This document shows positions 42,011 to 52,022 of a DNA stretch of 64,000 bases, piece after piece; the first letter of the stretch is position 1, and every line of letters starts with the position of its first letter. The DNA is from Prorocentrum cordatum. Lineage: Eukaryota > Sar > Dinophyceae > Prorocentrales > Prorocentraceae. The stretch spans positions 135,339 through 199,338 of the forward strand of contig CAUYUJ010017780.1 of NCBI GenBank assembly GCA_963575745.1, written 5' to 3'. A model generated the notes under the pieces. That model did not search any database. It was not told the DNA's origin and saw only the letters and a program-made list of their open reading frames with translations. The position numbers and the translations under genes are program-made.

Positions 42011-42932
42011 ACATTATTACTTCTAAAGAATACTTATTGTTGGGGCCCCTGGTGCACGGCCCCCTCGCCGCGCCTAGGCCGCAGCCATGTTTTCATCATT
42101 TTCGTGAGGAAGTCTCAGGCAAAACGGGTTGGTCCGGATCCGGTTGTTTTGTTCCCCCCCGCTTTCCCTTGCAAAAAATAAGCTAAAGTGGACATTTCTT
42201 GTTCTAACATAACCAAACTTCAAGAATCCCTTGCAAAAATAAGGTAAAGTGGACATTCGCGCGCGCAAGACGAAATCCTTCCAAAACCTTAGTGTTCGCA
42301 GCGATTTTAACATAAAAACATCAAAAAACCAATGGTTTTTCAACAAAAAATTGTCAAAATCTCATCCCGCGCGCTCTTGCGGATTCGTAGGAAACCAAAC
42401 ACTTTTTAAACATTTCTGTCAAACGGGCTTTTGCGAGCAACTTTTTCGAACTTCTGCGACAACGGTTGCGCACCTGCCAGGGCCATCATCCCTGTCAAAT
42501 AATACCATGCGGGACACATTCGTTTTTTCTTCGCGCGCGCACGCCGTCGTCGTCGGCCGCGGGCCCTGAATAGTAGCCACGGTCGTCCGCATGCCACGAA
42601 GTGAAGTGTCCGAACGTCATAGGGCGGGAATCTGGGTGTGGGTGGTGGCGAAGAGTCGTTTGGAAATTTGGTAGAGCTTGAACCGGCCCCCCCACAAAGT
42701 GGGGGTATTGCCCGCCTCCTATGAAAACCCTGGCACTGGTGAGAACGGTGTGTCCCCACGTGCTAGTAATTGTTGTTGTTGTTGTTATTATTATTTGTGT
42801 TGTTGGTTTTGTTGTTGGTATTTATGTTGGTGTTGATGCTGTTGTTGTTGGTGCTGGTGTTGTTGTTGCTAATGTCGTTGTTGTTGTTGTTGTTTTTGTT
42901 TGTTGTTGCTGCCCTTGCTGCTGTTGTTGTTG
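42011..42932 (-). repeat. Family B element B6 (inverted) and following GTT microsatellite
   Basis: Full-length copy to about 42770. It is followed by the most variable GTT array of the region (42771-42932; GTTATT, GTTGGT and GATGTTG variants), which joins directly to an inverted family A tail. Confidence 0.85.
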
Positions 42933-44502
42933 AGCTCTCCTTTCTGAAGAACAATTATTGTTGATCCCCCCCGTCCGGTGCACATTGTTTTTTTCCGACT
43001 GAAGTGCCCTTCCCGGGGCTCGCACTCTCTTTTTTATCAGGGAAAGTCTTGAGCGTCAAACTGTGTCGTTGGCCCCCGGTTTACAACAACAACGGCTCCC
43101 GCCTGAGACTTCCTCACAATTTAGCCAGAACCCCGGCTCTCGCCCGAGACTTCCTGCGGCGCTCTGGAGTCGCGCTCTCGCTGGAGACTTGCTTGCAATT
43201 TTCTGAAGGATTGCGCCCTTGCGTTGGAATCTCTGGCAATTTACTCAAGCGCCGCGCTCCCGAGACCCAGGCACCCAGGAGTCGTGCTCACGCTTAGGAC
43301 CCTCTCATAGATTACATAGGAATCGGGATCTCGCTGCCCTTCGTGGCCCCGTTGCAGCCCTTCGTGGCCCCCTCACTTTGTTTCGTGGCCCCGTTGCAGC
43401 CCTTCGTGGCCCACTCGCTACCCTTGGTGGCCCCGTTGCACCCTTCGTGGCCCCGTTGCAGTCCTCCGTGGCCCCCTCGCTTTGTTTCGTGGCCCCGTTG
43501 CAGCCCTTCGTGGCCCACTCGCTACCCTTGGTGGCCCCGTTGCACCCTTCGTGGCCCCGTTGCAGCCCTTCGTGGCCCACTCGCTACTCTTGGTGGCCCC
43601 GTTGCACCCTTCGTGGCCCCGTTGCAGTCCTTCGTGGCCCCCTCGCTTTGTTTCGTGGCCCCGTTGCAGCCCTTCGTGGCCCCCTCGCTGCCCTTCGTGG
43701 CCCCTGTCGCAAGCCTTCCAAAACGTGCCCGTTTGCAGCCCTTCGTGGCCCCCCCGCTGGCGCTTCGTGGCCCCGTTGCATCCCTTCGTGGCCCCCTCGC
43801 TGCCCTTCGTGGCCCCATATATGTATGCCCTTCGTGGCCCCCGCTCGTTCGCGCCCGTGGTAGCCCCTTATGCATCTGTCCTACGTGGCCCAGTTGCTAC
43901 CCTCAGTGGCCCCATCGTTGCCTTCTGTGGCCCCGCATTATCCAGTTATCTGCCCTTCGTGGCCCCCCCTCGTTCGCGCTCTTCGTGGCCCCATACGCAT
44001 TCCCTTCGTGTCCCCGCTGTTGCCCTTCGTGGCCTACTTCGTGTCCCTGTGGCCCTGCTGTCGTTCTCTTTCGCTCTCGCTTTCGCTCGTCGTCGTCGTC
44101 GTCGTGGTCGGTCCCCTTTCCGTCACTCTTGGGGTCGGGTCGACGGTCCGTGGCCGCCCCGCCAATGAGCGCTGCCGCTGGCCAGGCCGACGGTCCGCGG
44201 CCGCCCCGCCGCTTGCCGGGGCCCGGCCTGCACAGAAGAAAGGTATACCCCCAAAAAGGGTTTCGATCGAAGACGAAGAGGGCGGGTATCGAGGGTTTGG
44301 GAAATAGGCGTCGTTGGACACTCGAGCAGATAAGGGCGAACAGTCTTAAAATGATTGTTGCTGTTGTTGTTGTTGCTGTTGTTGTTGTTGTTGTTGTTGG
44401 TGTTGTTGTTGGTGTTGTTGTTGCTGTCGTTGTTGTTGTTGATGTTGTTATTGCTATTGTTATTGTTGTTGCTGCTGCTGCTGTTGTTGTTGTTGTTGTT
44501 GG

Positions 44503-44549
<47 letters not shown>

Positions 44550-44572
44550 TGTTGTTTTTGTTGTTTGTTGTC
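42933..44572 (-). repeat. Family A element A7 (inverted) and TTG microsatellite
   Basis: On the plus strand: inverted tail (GAACAATTATTGTTGATCC, 42950-42970), inverted 3' subrepeats with GGCTCCCGCCTGAGACTTCC (43092-43170), inverted VNTR (GCCCTTCGTGGCCCC, 43335-44040), CGT run (44090-44108), inverted head ending at 44350, then a TTG run to 44572. Same composite order as A3, A4 and A6. Confidence 0.85.
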
Positions 44573-44576
44573 GTCG

Positions 44577-45005
44577 TCCCACCCGCGACCCACCCGCGAC
44601 CCACCCCGCGACCCACCCGCGAGTCACCCTGTGACCCACCCACGACCCACCCGCGAGCCACCCGCGACCCACCCCGCGACCCACCCGCGACCTACCCCGC
44701 GACCCACCCGCAAACTATCCGCGATCCACCCGCGACCCACCCTGCGACCCAACCTCGACCCACCCCGCAACCCACCCTCAAGGGAGGAAAACCCACCCGG
44801 ACCCGACAATTGACGTTTACTAAACGGCCCTGGGCGTTGACTAAACAGCCCTGCCCTGTTCGATTCACTCCTTGTGTGCGTTTGCTAAACTGCTTCGCTT
44901 GCCGGGGTGATTCTTATGGGGTGGATTTCCTGCCTTCTACACCCGCGTTTCAAGGGCGACCAACCCGCGACCCATTTGCGACCCACCCGCGACCGACCCA
45001 CATTG
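44577..45005 (+). repeat. CCACCCGCGA minisatellite
   Basis: 10-base units (ACCCACCCGCG variants) are dense at 44577-44785 and return at 44960-45005. The gap between them (44790-44955) holds two TGACTAAACGGCCCTG-like copies and no gene. Confidence 0.85.
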
Positions 45006-45339
45006 GTTTAACGGAAAAATTGGCGCCTGCGGCGGGCTCGTTGTATAATTTGTGAAACATTGGCTCCTGCGGCGGGCTTCTACAACTTCTCGCAAACTGC
45101 ATACGTCCCCACCGCCCCCTCATTCTTATCCACATCTGTGGGGTGCTACGTATTTCTATTTCTTACCGCAGCAGCCGCTGTGACGCTGGCAAGGCTGTCC
45201 GCACCTTGGCAGGCGCCGTGGCCAAAATTCACCCAAGTCGATGTAGCGGCATGCGGGCGCGTCAATCAAGTCATCCCTCCCTCCATACCTTGGCTCTGCC
45301 GCTGCGATCTTCCTCTCGCAGTTGCGTCTTTCCACGTGA

Positions 45340-45513
45340 TCCTTTGCTGTGGCCCTCTTGCTGCCCTTCGCCCTCGAGGTGAGTGCTTGGCTGCGCTCTC
45401 TCCTGGAGGCCCCAGACGTCGTCATCTGGGACTTCGTTGTGAACGACCGCATGGACGGCTCCTGGGCGGCAGTGGAAATCAAGCAGTGGCGAAGCGTCCG
45501 GGCGTGCCTATAG
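45340..45513 (+). pseudogene. Possible fragment of an SGNH/GDSL-type hydrolase
   Basis: A short frame ending at TAG 45511-45513 reads W-L-R-S-L-L-E-A-P-D-V-V-I-W-D-F-V-V-N-D-R-M-D-G-S-W. A P-D-x-V-I-x-D-F-x-x-N-D block resembles block III (Gly/Val-x-Asn-Asp) of SGNH hydrolases. The catalytic Ser and His blocks are not found nearby, and the frame is closed by TGA at 45337. Only the 58 residues between the stops are available, so this is a weak assignment. Confidence 0.25.
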
Positions 45514-45514
45514 G

Positions 45515-45720
45515 CCTACCAGACAATGTTCTAAGATCTGTTTGTGGGTTCCACGGGATGTTCTTGGAACATTTCTGGCTGGGACGGTCTTGTCTTAACA
45601 CGTCGGGAACATGTTCTAAGGACACTGTATGTGTTCTTCGGACATTCCTGGGTTCTAAGAACATCTCGCGGTAGGCCTGCAAACATGCCGGGACGGTCGG
45701 TCCTTGCGCAAGGAAGTGCG
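45515..45720 (+). repeat. GTTCTAAGAAC-type interspersed motifs
   Basis: ATGTTCTTGGAACAT, ACATGTTCTAAGGACA, TGTTCTTCGGACATT and GGTTCTAAGAACAT occur within 140 bases. Several are near-palindromic. Similar GCATGTTCTAAC and AACATCTGTTCTCAG words occur at 62575 and 63830. Function unknown. Confidence 0.45.
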
Positions 45721-45909
45721 CCCGCACCGAAGCCAGCCGGGATGCGGGACGCATCTTGCTCGAATGTCGTGCCGGGGGGGGCCTGCGCCGACCCTCCCCC
45801 GAGCCTGGCTCCAGACTTGCTGGGACCGTTGCTGGTGCCCCGGGTTCCCCAGACCCCCGACGCCACCTCTTTGAAGTGCCCGTTTTCCACCACCACCACC
45901 ATAAGTTGG

Positions 45910-46010
45910 GGGAGGAGGAGGAGGACGACGAAGAGGAGGAGGAGGAGGAGGAGGAAGTGGAGGAGGAGGAGGAGGAGGAGGGGGAGGAGGAGGAAGACCC
46001 CCTCCCCCTC
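45910..46010 (+). repeat. GGA-type microsatellite flanked by CCACCACCA/GGTGGTGGT
   Basis: GGAGGAGG run between CACCACCACCACCATAA (45889-45904) and TATGGTGGTGGTGGTGG (46018-46034). The flanks are reverse complements, so the array sits inside an inverted repeat. Confidence 0.85.
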
Positions 46011-46164
46011 CAACTTTATGGTGGTGGTGGTGGAAAAAAGGCCCATCACTTTTCTCATAATGTGGACCCCAAGGGGTCCGACCCATTCCCCGGGAGCTGC
46101 GCTTCCTCCCGAGGTCCCTGCTGCTGGACGGTGCCATGCAGGGCAGGGGCCCCCAGAGGCAGAG

Positions 46165-46262
46165 AAGGGCAAAGACTGGACTTGAACCCAGGACCTCGAA
46201 ACCCTTGCCCCCCGTCCTGCTCGCCAGAGCCAGTGCTGGGCCCCACTGGGCCACCTCAGACC
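46165..46262 (-). mobile_element. tRNA-like pol III promoter, candidate SINE head
   Basis: On the minus strand TGGCCCAGTGG (46243-46253) fits the A box and GGTTCAAGTCC (46178-46188) fits the B box consensus of tRNA-type pol III promoters. The spacing is about 54 bases between boxes. The intervening sequence does not fold into an obvious cloverleaf, so a functional tRNA is unlikely. A tRNA-derived SINE head is the simpler reading. The body downstream on the minus strand runs towards the CCACCACCA/GGTGGTGGT inverted repeat at 45.9-46.0 kb. Confidence 0.45.
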
Positions 46263-46387
46263 CCGAGAACAAACGAAAACATCAGAACCCCCCTCGTGTA
46301 TTTAATCCTCGCCGCCCAGTGCACCTCGTGGTCTAGCATGAGCGTTGTCCTAGCTTCCGCAAGAGCACCCGCCCAAGTCCCAGACCC

Positions 46388-46562
46388 CCGACGTCATTAG
46401 TTTCGTTTGTTCCATGACGCGACCCCCCCCAGAGGTCGGACCCACTCCCCGGGACCAGCTTCTCATCCTGAGTCGTTCTCTGACGGCCCCGAGGCCCGGG
46501 AAGGGCCCCCGGAGTCTGAACATAGCGAAAAAAACACCTCCCGCCGTGATTTTGTCATGACC
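46388..46562 (+). repeat. Dispersed repeat D, copy 3
   Basis: GACGTCATTAGTTTCG start, GTCGGACCCACTCCCC, ATCCTGAGTCGTT (46475), GAGGCCCGGGAAGGGCC, GCGAAAAAAACACC, and CCGCCGTGATTTTG end. The most diverged plus-oriented copy at its left end. Confidence 0.7.
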
Positions 46563-46664
46563 CGAGGGGTCTGGGTCACCGTCGTTTTGTTGTTTTTTTG
46601 TTTTTTCTCACACTGCTCCAGGGGACCGAGTCCATGCTCCTCTCGGATCCGCCTGGCCCTCCGG

Positions 46665-47195
46665 CCTTCCTCCTCCTCCTACTCCTCCTATCCTTTGTCC
46701 ACCTCTTGCTCCTCCTCCCCCTCATCGTTACCCTCCCCCTCCTCCCCCTCTCCTCCTCCTCCCCTCCTCCTCCTCCCCACTCCCTCCTCCTCCGCTCCTC
46801 CTCCTCTTCCTCCTCCTCCTCTCCTCCTCCTCCTCCTCCTTCCTCCTCCCCCTCCCCCTCCTCCTCCTCCTCCTCCTCCTTTCTCCTCCTCTCCTCCTCC
46901 TGCCGCTCCTCCTCCCCTTCTGCCTCCTCGTCCTCTCCTCCACCTTTCTGCTCCTCCCTCCTCGGTCTGGATTCCGATACCTACCTCCTCCTCCACCTCC
47001 TCCTCCTCCTACCTCCTCCTCCTCGTCCTCCTCCTCCTCCTCCTCCTCCTCTCCTCCTCCTCCCTCCTGCCCCCTCCTCCCCTCCTCCTCCTCCTCCTCC
47101 TCCTCATTCTCCTCCTCCTTCTCCTCCTCCTCCTCCTCCTCCTCGTTCTCCTCCTACCCCTCGTCCTCTTCCTCCTCCTCCTCCTCCACAATTGC
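46665..47195 (+). repeat. CTC/CCT microsatellite
   Basis: About 530 bases of pyrimidine triplets with scattered interruptions. Open frames across it are artefacts. Confidence 0.95.
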
Positions 47196-47670
47196 TCAAT
47201 ATGATTACTACTCTCCCTCTTCCCCTGATGACGGTTTGAAAGTAGTAGCTCCCCCGCGCACTTTTTTTACACACAGGATTCCCCAGAGTTGGGTGTTCGC
47301 CTGCATTTGTTTCCAGAATGCTGCTCTCGCTGAGGCGCCGGCCTCATTTTCGGGCCCCGCTCGTTCCGAATCGTGCTCCCGCTGCAGCGCTGGCCTCATT
47401 TCCGTGCTTCCGCTCGTTCCGACTCGTGCTCCCGCTGCAGCGCTGGCGTCATTTCCCGTGCCATGCCACGGCATGCAATGCAATGCTAGGTTGATGCTAC
47501 GCTTTGCGGTGCTCTTCTACGACATGCCGTGCCGTGCTCTACAATGCATCGCGTACCCTTTCGGGATCATTGCCCTGTTCGACGTCCGACTGCGCGAGTA
47601 GAGAGGGGATCTACGCCATGGTAAGGGATGGGAGGGAGGGGTAGGATGTCAGATATGACGCGAGCGCACC
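47196..47670. other. Spacer with a short tandem duplication
   Basis: A unit of about 55 bases (CGCTCGTTCCGA, TCGTGCTCCCGCTGCAGCGC, then TGGC and TCATTTCC) occurs twice at about 47355-47460. Otherwise no gene is recognised. Confidence 0.5.
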
Positions 47671-47679
47671 TAGCTTGTC

Positions 47680-47880
47680 CTCCTCCCCCTCCTCCTCCTC
47701 CTCCCCCTCCCTCCCTCCCTCCCTCACTCCACCCTCCCTCCAACCCTCCCTCCCTCCCTCCCTCCCTCCCTTCCTCCCCTCCCTCCCTGACTCCCGCCTT
47801 CCCTCCCTCCCTCCCTCCCTCCCTCTCCTCCTCCTCTTCCTCCTCCTCCTCCTCCTCGTCTTCCTCCTCCTCTCCAGATA
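47680..47880 (+). repeat. CCTCC/CCCT microsatellite
   Basis: CCTCCCTCCC and CTCCTC arrays, pyrimidine only. Confidence 0.95.
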
Positions 47881-48160
47881 GGAAGGCGGATAACATAGTA
47901 GGATTGGGCCCAAGCCCTCCCAGATGGTAACAGAACACAGCACAAGCACATCGATTCTTGAAGTAGGATCAAGTTCTGGGATCTGGGAATCCCAAAATAC
48001 CTACTCTCAACGACCGACGTGTGCTCTGGAATAGCATGTCAAAATGTAGAGACCAAACACACATACCCTTAAGGTTGCGCCTGAGAAGCAGATAAGGCCG
48101 CGGAGCGGGTGGGGAGTGGGGGGGGGGCAGGGCAAAACACCGCTCGGAGCAGGGCGACTT
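47881..48160. other. Unassigned spacer
   Basis: No repeat, RNA or gene seen. Confidence 0.4.
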
Positions 48161-48169
48161 GAGACTCGG

Positions 48170-48330
48170 GGATCAGCTGACCCGGGTCAATCCAGACCCG
48201 GGTCAGTCGGGCTCCGGAGGATCCTGCAAGATCCCGCAGGATCCTGCGGGATCCTGCAAGCGGGACCCTGCACCGAAACCCGGTCAGTGCACCCCTTGCT
48301 CTGCAGGATCCTGCAAGATCTGGCGCTCTG
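48170..48330 (+). repeat. GGATCCTGCAAGATC inverted-repeat cluster
   Basis: GGATCCTGC occurs four times (48219-48310) with GCAGGATCC and GCGGGATCC complements between them, and GACCCGGGTC occurs twice just upstream (48178 and 48195). The cluster can form several alternative stems. No protein assigned. Confidence 0.6.
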
Positions 48331-48371
48331 ACTGACCCCCTTTTGCATCGTCCCCCGTCTCTTGAGCCCCA

Positions 48372-48435
48372 GAGGAGGAGGAGGAGGAGGAGGAGGAGGA
48401 GGAGGAGGAGGAGGGGGAGGAGGAGGAAGAGGAGG

Positions 48436-48512
<77 letters not shown>

Positions 48513-48618
48513 TGATTGATGCTGATGCTGATGCTGATGAATATGATGATGTGATGATGATGATGATGAAATGCTGGTGCTGATGCTGATGCTGATGTGC
48601 TGATGCTGATGCTGATGC

Positions 48619-48650
<32 letters not shown>

Positions 48651-48790
48651 GCTGATGATGATGATGATGATGATGGTGATGGTTGATGGTGATGGTGATG
48701 GTGATGGTGATGGTGATGGGGATGGGGATGATGATACTGATGATGACGACGACGATGAGGAGACGGATGAGGAGGAGGGGGAGGCGGAGG
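48372..48790 (+). repeat. GGA, GAT and GATGCT/GATGGT microsatellites
   Basis: GGA run (48372-48433), GAT run (48436-48512), GCTGAT and GATGAT blocks (48518-48680), GGTGAT run (48682-48720). Polyhistidine and polyserine readings on the minus strand are artefacts, including a 653-residue one. Confidence 0.95.
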
Positions 48791-48799
48791 AGGAAGAGA

Positions 48800-50380
48800 C
48801 CACGGCAGCGCAAGATCCGGGACCAAGGCTCCCTCCTGGGGTCCAAGGGCCACCCAGCTCTGTCCGAGCTGCGCCCTGCCGTGGCCACGACGGGACGCCC
48901 CACGTCCGGGAGGCCAGCTGTACGATGCTGCCATTGCCTCGGCTCGCTTGCCTCCGATCGGCGCCGAACCCCGGGGGGGGGGGGACGCGAGAAGGGGCGG
49001 GCCTTCTCGGCTGGGCGCGACCTCGTGGGGGGCGACAAGAACGGAGGGGGAGGGGCGGGGCCCTTTCCCGGGGCCCAGGGGCCTCCTCTGGGGCCCTGAC
49101 GGGCCCCGTTGGGGCGCATTCGTGGGGGGCGATCTGGTGTGGTGGGGGTGGGAAGGTGCCCTGCCTCCGGCGCCCTGGCAGGCCCCTTCTTCGGGGGCCC
49201 GAGGGGAGCCGTGCTCTGCAGCCCGTTGGCTGCTCGCTCTGGGGGCCTTCCTGGGATCCCTCGCTCCACTCGTGCGTGGAGGCTGAGCCGAACATCCGTC
49301 GACTTGAGCCGACCTCGAGTCGAACCTGAGTCGAACCGGAGCCGAACTTGAGTCGAACTTGAGCGAACCGGGGTCGAGCCAGGAGTCGAACAGATCCGCT
49401 AGGTGGGCCCGAGGAAGGTCCCCCAAACGAGCATCTCAAGCCCCCGCTGCAGAGAAGGGGGCCTTCAGGGCCCCGGGGGAGAGGCAGGCGGGGCATCGGC
49501 GGCTCCAGAGGGGGGGGGAATTGCAAGGAGTGCGGCTCGCAGCGCGCGCCCTGGGGGGCGGGCGACGAGGAGGAGGAGGAGGAGGAGGAGCGCGAGGACC
49601 TGGACGGAGCTCTCCCCCGCGCCCCCCGACGAGGCCCGACGAGGGCGGCGCGGTGCCCCCCAGAGGCCCCGACGGCGCAGAGCGCAGGCCGCACCACGGC
49701 GTGGCCGCACCCCCTGCGGCCGTCGATTTGGACGCCCGAAATGGGCACGGAAAAATAGGTACAATGCCCAACACCGCCCAGGCCGTCGGCGTCGCCGTCG
49801 AGAGTCCGTGGCTGTCGTCGGACGAGGAGGGGGAGGGTAGGTCTCTCTCGCAGGGGAGGGGGAGGAGGAGGAGGAGGAGGAGGAGGAGGAGGAGGAGGAG
49901 GACGGAAATAATGGGTACAATGCCCAACAACACATGTTGTCCCAAACCAACAGCCGCCGCTGTTGGGCAGGCGGCCTTCTGTCTCGAGTGGACACAGGCC
50001 GCGGCGGCGTGGACAGCGAGTCCTGTTCAAAATGAGCAGGAACTGCTGTTGGGCATTCTACCCATTCTTTCCGTACACATTTGGGGCGTCCAGAGTCGAG
50101 GGGCGGAGGGGGGGGGGCGGCCAGGCCGGCGACGAGGGGGCGGGCCTTCTCGGTGGGCTCGGTCCCCCGGTGCCTCCCCGAGAGGTGCGCGGGGCCTTCC
50201 CCGAGGATGTAGCAGAAACCACTTCTCGGGAGCCCCGCCGCCCCCTGGGAAGAGTCCTGCGTCTTTTCCCCCCCTCGCTCGCCGCCGAGAGCCACCATCG
50301 TCTCGACTCGCCTTCCGCCGCAGCGCGCGCGGCGCCTGACGTCCTCGACAGCAGCATGTAGCCATTGCTCTGGTCAAGGA
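48800..50380. repeat. GC-rich region with three copies of a 45-bp motif, two direct and one inverted
   Basis: GACGCCCGAAATGGGCACGG followed by GTACAATGCCCAACA (49732-49778), ACGGAAATAATGGGTACAATGCCCAACA (49901-49928), and an inverted copy TGTTGGGCATTCTACCCATT with TTTGGGGCGTCCAGAGTC (50048-50097). A GCGGGCCTTCTCGG box also recurs at 48998 and 50141. A GGA run lies at 49860-49900. No domain is found despite long open frames. Confidence 0.55.
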
Positions 50381-50786
50381 TGGCGTAGGTGCCGTTGTTG
50401 TGCGGGTCGTTCCTGCCGCCCGGGGGGCGAGGCTTCCCGATCAGAGGCCCCAGGGGCAGGTGGGAGTGTAAAACGTCACGGCCTTCACTGATGTTTGGAG
50501 ATGTTTGCTCTCGCCATCGTTATGGTAATTTCTGTCGCGTCTGTCGCCGTCGTGCTTCTCTTTACGTGTGTGTTGACGTCGTGGTCGTTCCCGTCAAGTT
50601 CGTCCTCGTCGCCAACGTTTTCGCAATCGAACTCGTAATGTTTTCGCCGTCGCGCTCGTGTCCGTCGTAGTCGTGGCTCTGGGGTGCCCCTGGGGGGCTA
50701 ATAGAGAGGAGCCCCCGGAGGGAGAAGGAGCAGCAAGGAGGGAGAAGGAGCAGCAAGGAGGGGGAGACTGTAAGGTACCCAGAGAT

Positions 50787-50955
50787 CCGACGTCGTGACT
50801 TTTTCCATACGGAGCCCCCGAAGTCTCGACCCCTTCCCAAGGCCCGTTTTACATCCCGAATCGTTTTTTTGGTTGACGGTGCCGGAGCCCGGCGAGGGCC
50901 GTTGGAGGCCGAAAATTGCTAAAATGACAGCGTCTTGATCTGTTCAATACGTTTC
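50787..50955 (+). repeat. Dispersed repeat D, copy 4
   Basis: GACGTCGTGACTTTTTCCATACGG start, AGTCTCGACCCCTTCCC, ATCCCGAATCGTTTTTTTGG, GCCCGGCGAGGGCC, GAGGCCGAAAATTGC, and a second GTCTTGATCTGTTCAATACG at 50932. Start-box to end-box spacing is 140 bases. Confidence 0.8.
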
Positions 50956-51180
50956 ATCGGAACACCAGCAGGACACCATCGGGACGCCACAGGGCCACTG
51001 CTGGCCAATACTGGGACCAGAAACGTTTGGTTCGGCTTCGCCCAGGTAACGGCGTGTTCCATCCTCTCGCCCGCCCACGCAGCTTCGCCTCGCCCGCACG
51101 CGCGACACAAACGTGCATCCGAAACCAATGTCCCAGTGAGGGGGTCTCCGTTTCACTGCGATGTCACCCCCCAAACCTCC

Positions 51181-51221
<41 letters not shown>

Positions 51222-51228
51222 TATATAT
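51181..51228 (+). repeat. TA microsatellite at the left end of the transposon
   Basis: AT-only run directly outside the left inverted terminal repeat. A TATATG-type run lies in the same position outside the right one (54619-54655). Confidence 0.9.
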
Positions 51229-51254
51229 GGTTACCCCCCCCGCAGGGGTCTACC
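51229..51254 (+). repeat. Left terminal inverted repeat
   Basis: GGTTA, eight C, then GCAGGGGTCTACC. It pairs with 54593-54618. Confidence 0.6.
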
Positions 51255-51263
51255 TTATTATGC

Positions 51264-51410
51264 CTCTTCACTGTTCGTCTCCTCCTCCTCCTCCTCCTCC
51301 CTCCTCCTCCTCCTCCTCCTCCTCCTCCTCCTCCTCCTCCTCCTCCTCCTCCTCTTCCTCCTCCTCCTCCTCCTCCTCCTCCTCCTCCTCTTCACTGTTC
51401 GTCTCCTCGG
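51264..51410 (+). repeat. CTC microsatellite bounded by a direct repeat
   Basis: CTCTTCACTGTTCGTCTCCT occurs at both ends of the CTC run (51263-51282 and about 51389-51408). The array is thus framed by a 20-base direct repeat. Confidence 0.85.
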
Positions 51411-51412
51411 TT

Positions 51413-51760
51413 CCCGCCTGAGAGGTCCCCAAAAAACGCGAAGAGGAAGAGGCTCCCGCCTCAGAGGTCCCAAAAAAACGCGAAGAGGAAGAGGCTCCCG
51501 CTTGAGAGGTCCCAAAAAACGCGAAGAGGAAGATGCTCCCGCCTGAGAGGTCCCAAAACAACGCGAAGAGGAAGAGGCTCCCGCCTGAGAGGTCCCCAAA
51601 AAACGCGAGGATGAAGAGGCTCCCGCCTGAGAGGTCCCCAACAAACGCGAGGAGGAAGAGGATCTCGCCTGAGAGGTCCCCAAAAACGGAATCAAATGGA
51701 GGCTCCCGCCTGAGAGGCCCCAAAGAACCCCCAAAAAACCCAAGAGGAAGGCCTCTCATC
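51413..51760 (+). repeat. ~44-bp tandem array in the transposon
   Basis: Eight units of GAGGCTCCCGCCTGAGAGGT, CCCCAAAAAACGCGAAGAGG and AAGA with small changes. The last units are also the left arm of the inverted repeat centred near 51830. CTCCCGCCTGAGA also occurs in inverted family A elements. Confidence 0.85.
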
Positions 51761-52022
51761 CCTGCAACTGTCCCAAAAAACAGAAAACAACCAAAGCTTC
51801 AAAGGAATATGCCGCCCTTGCCAACAAGGCTGGAGCAGCGGTGGTGGTTTTCCTCTGGATCTTTGTTTTTTGTTTTTTTGAGACATTTGCAGGGATGAGA
51901 GGCCTTCCTCTTGGGTTTCTTTGGGTTTCTTTGGGGCCTCTCAGGCGGGAGCCTCCATTTGACTCCGTGTTTTTGGGACCTCTCAGGCGAGATCCTCTTC
52001 CTCCTCGCGTTTGTTGGGGACC
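51620..52022. repeat. Long imperfect inverted repeat (hairpin) inside the transposon
   Basis: The left arm (51620-51795) and right arm (51862-52022) are reverse complements over about 160 bases with mismatches. Paired landmarks include AGGAAGGCCTCTCATCCCTG (left) against CAGGGATGAGAGGCCTTCCT (right) and ATCTCGCCTGAGAGGTCCC against GGGACCTCTCAGGCGAGAT. The loop is about 65 bases. Confidence 0.8.

Noticed and set aside
43343-45055. 570-residue plus-strand frame
   Set aside because: Runs through an inverted VNTR, a TTG microsatellite and a 10-bp minisatellite; not a gene.
48069-50030. 653-residue minus-strand open frame with poly-His, poly-Ser and poly-Ile
   Set aside because: Spans GGA, GAT and GC-rich simple repeats; composition follows the triplets; no domain.
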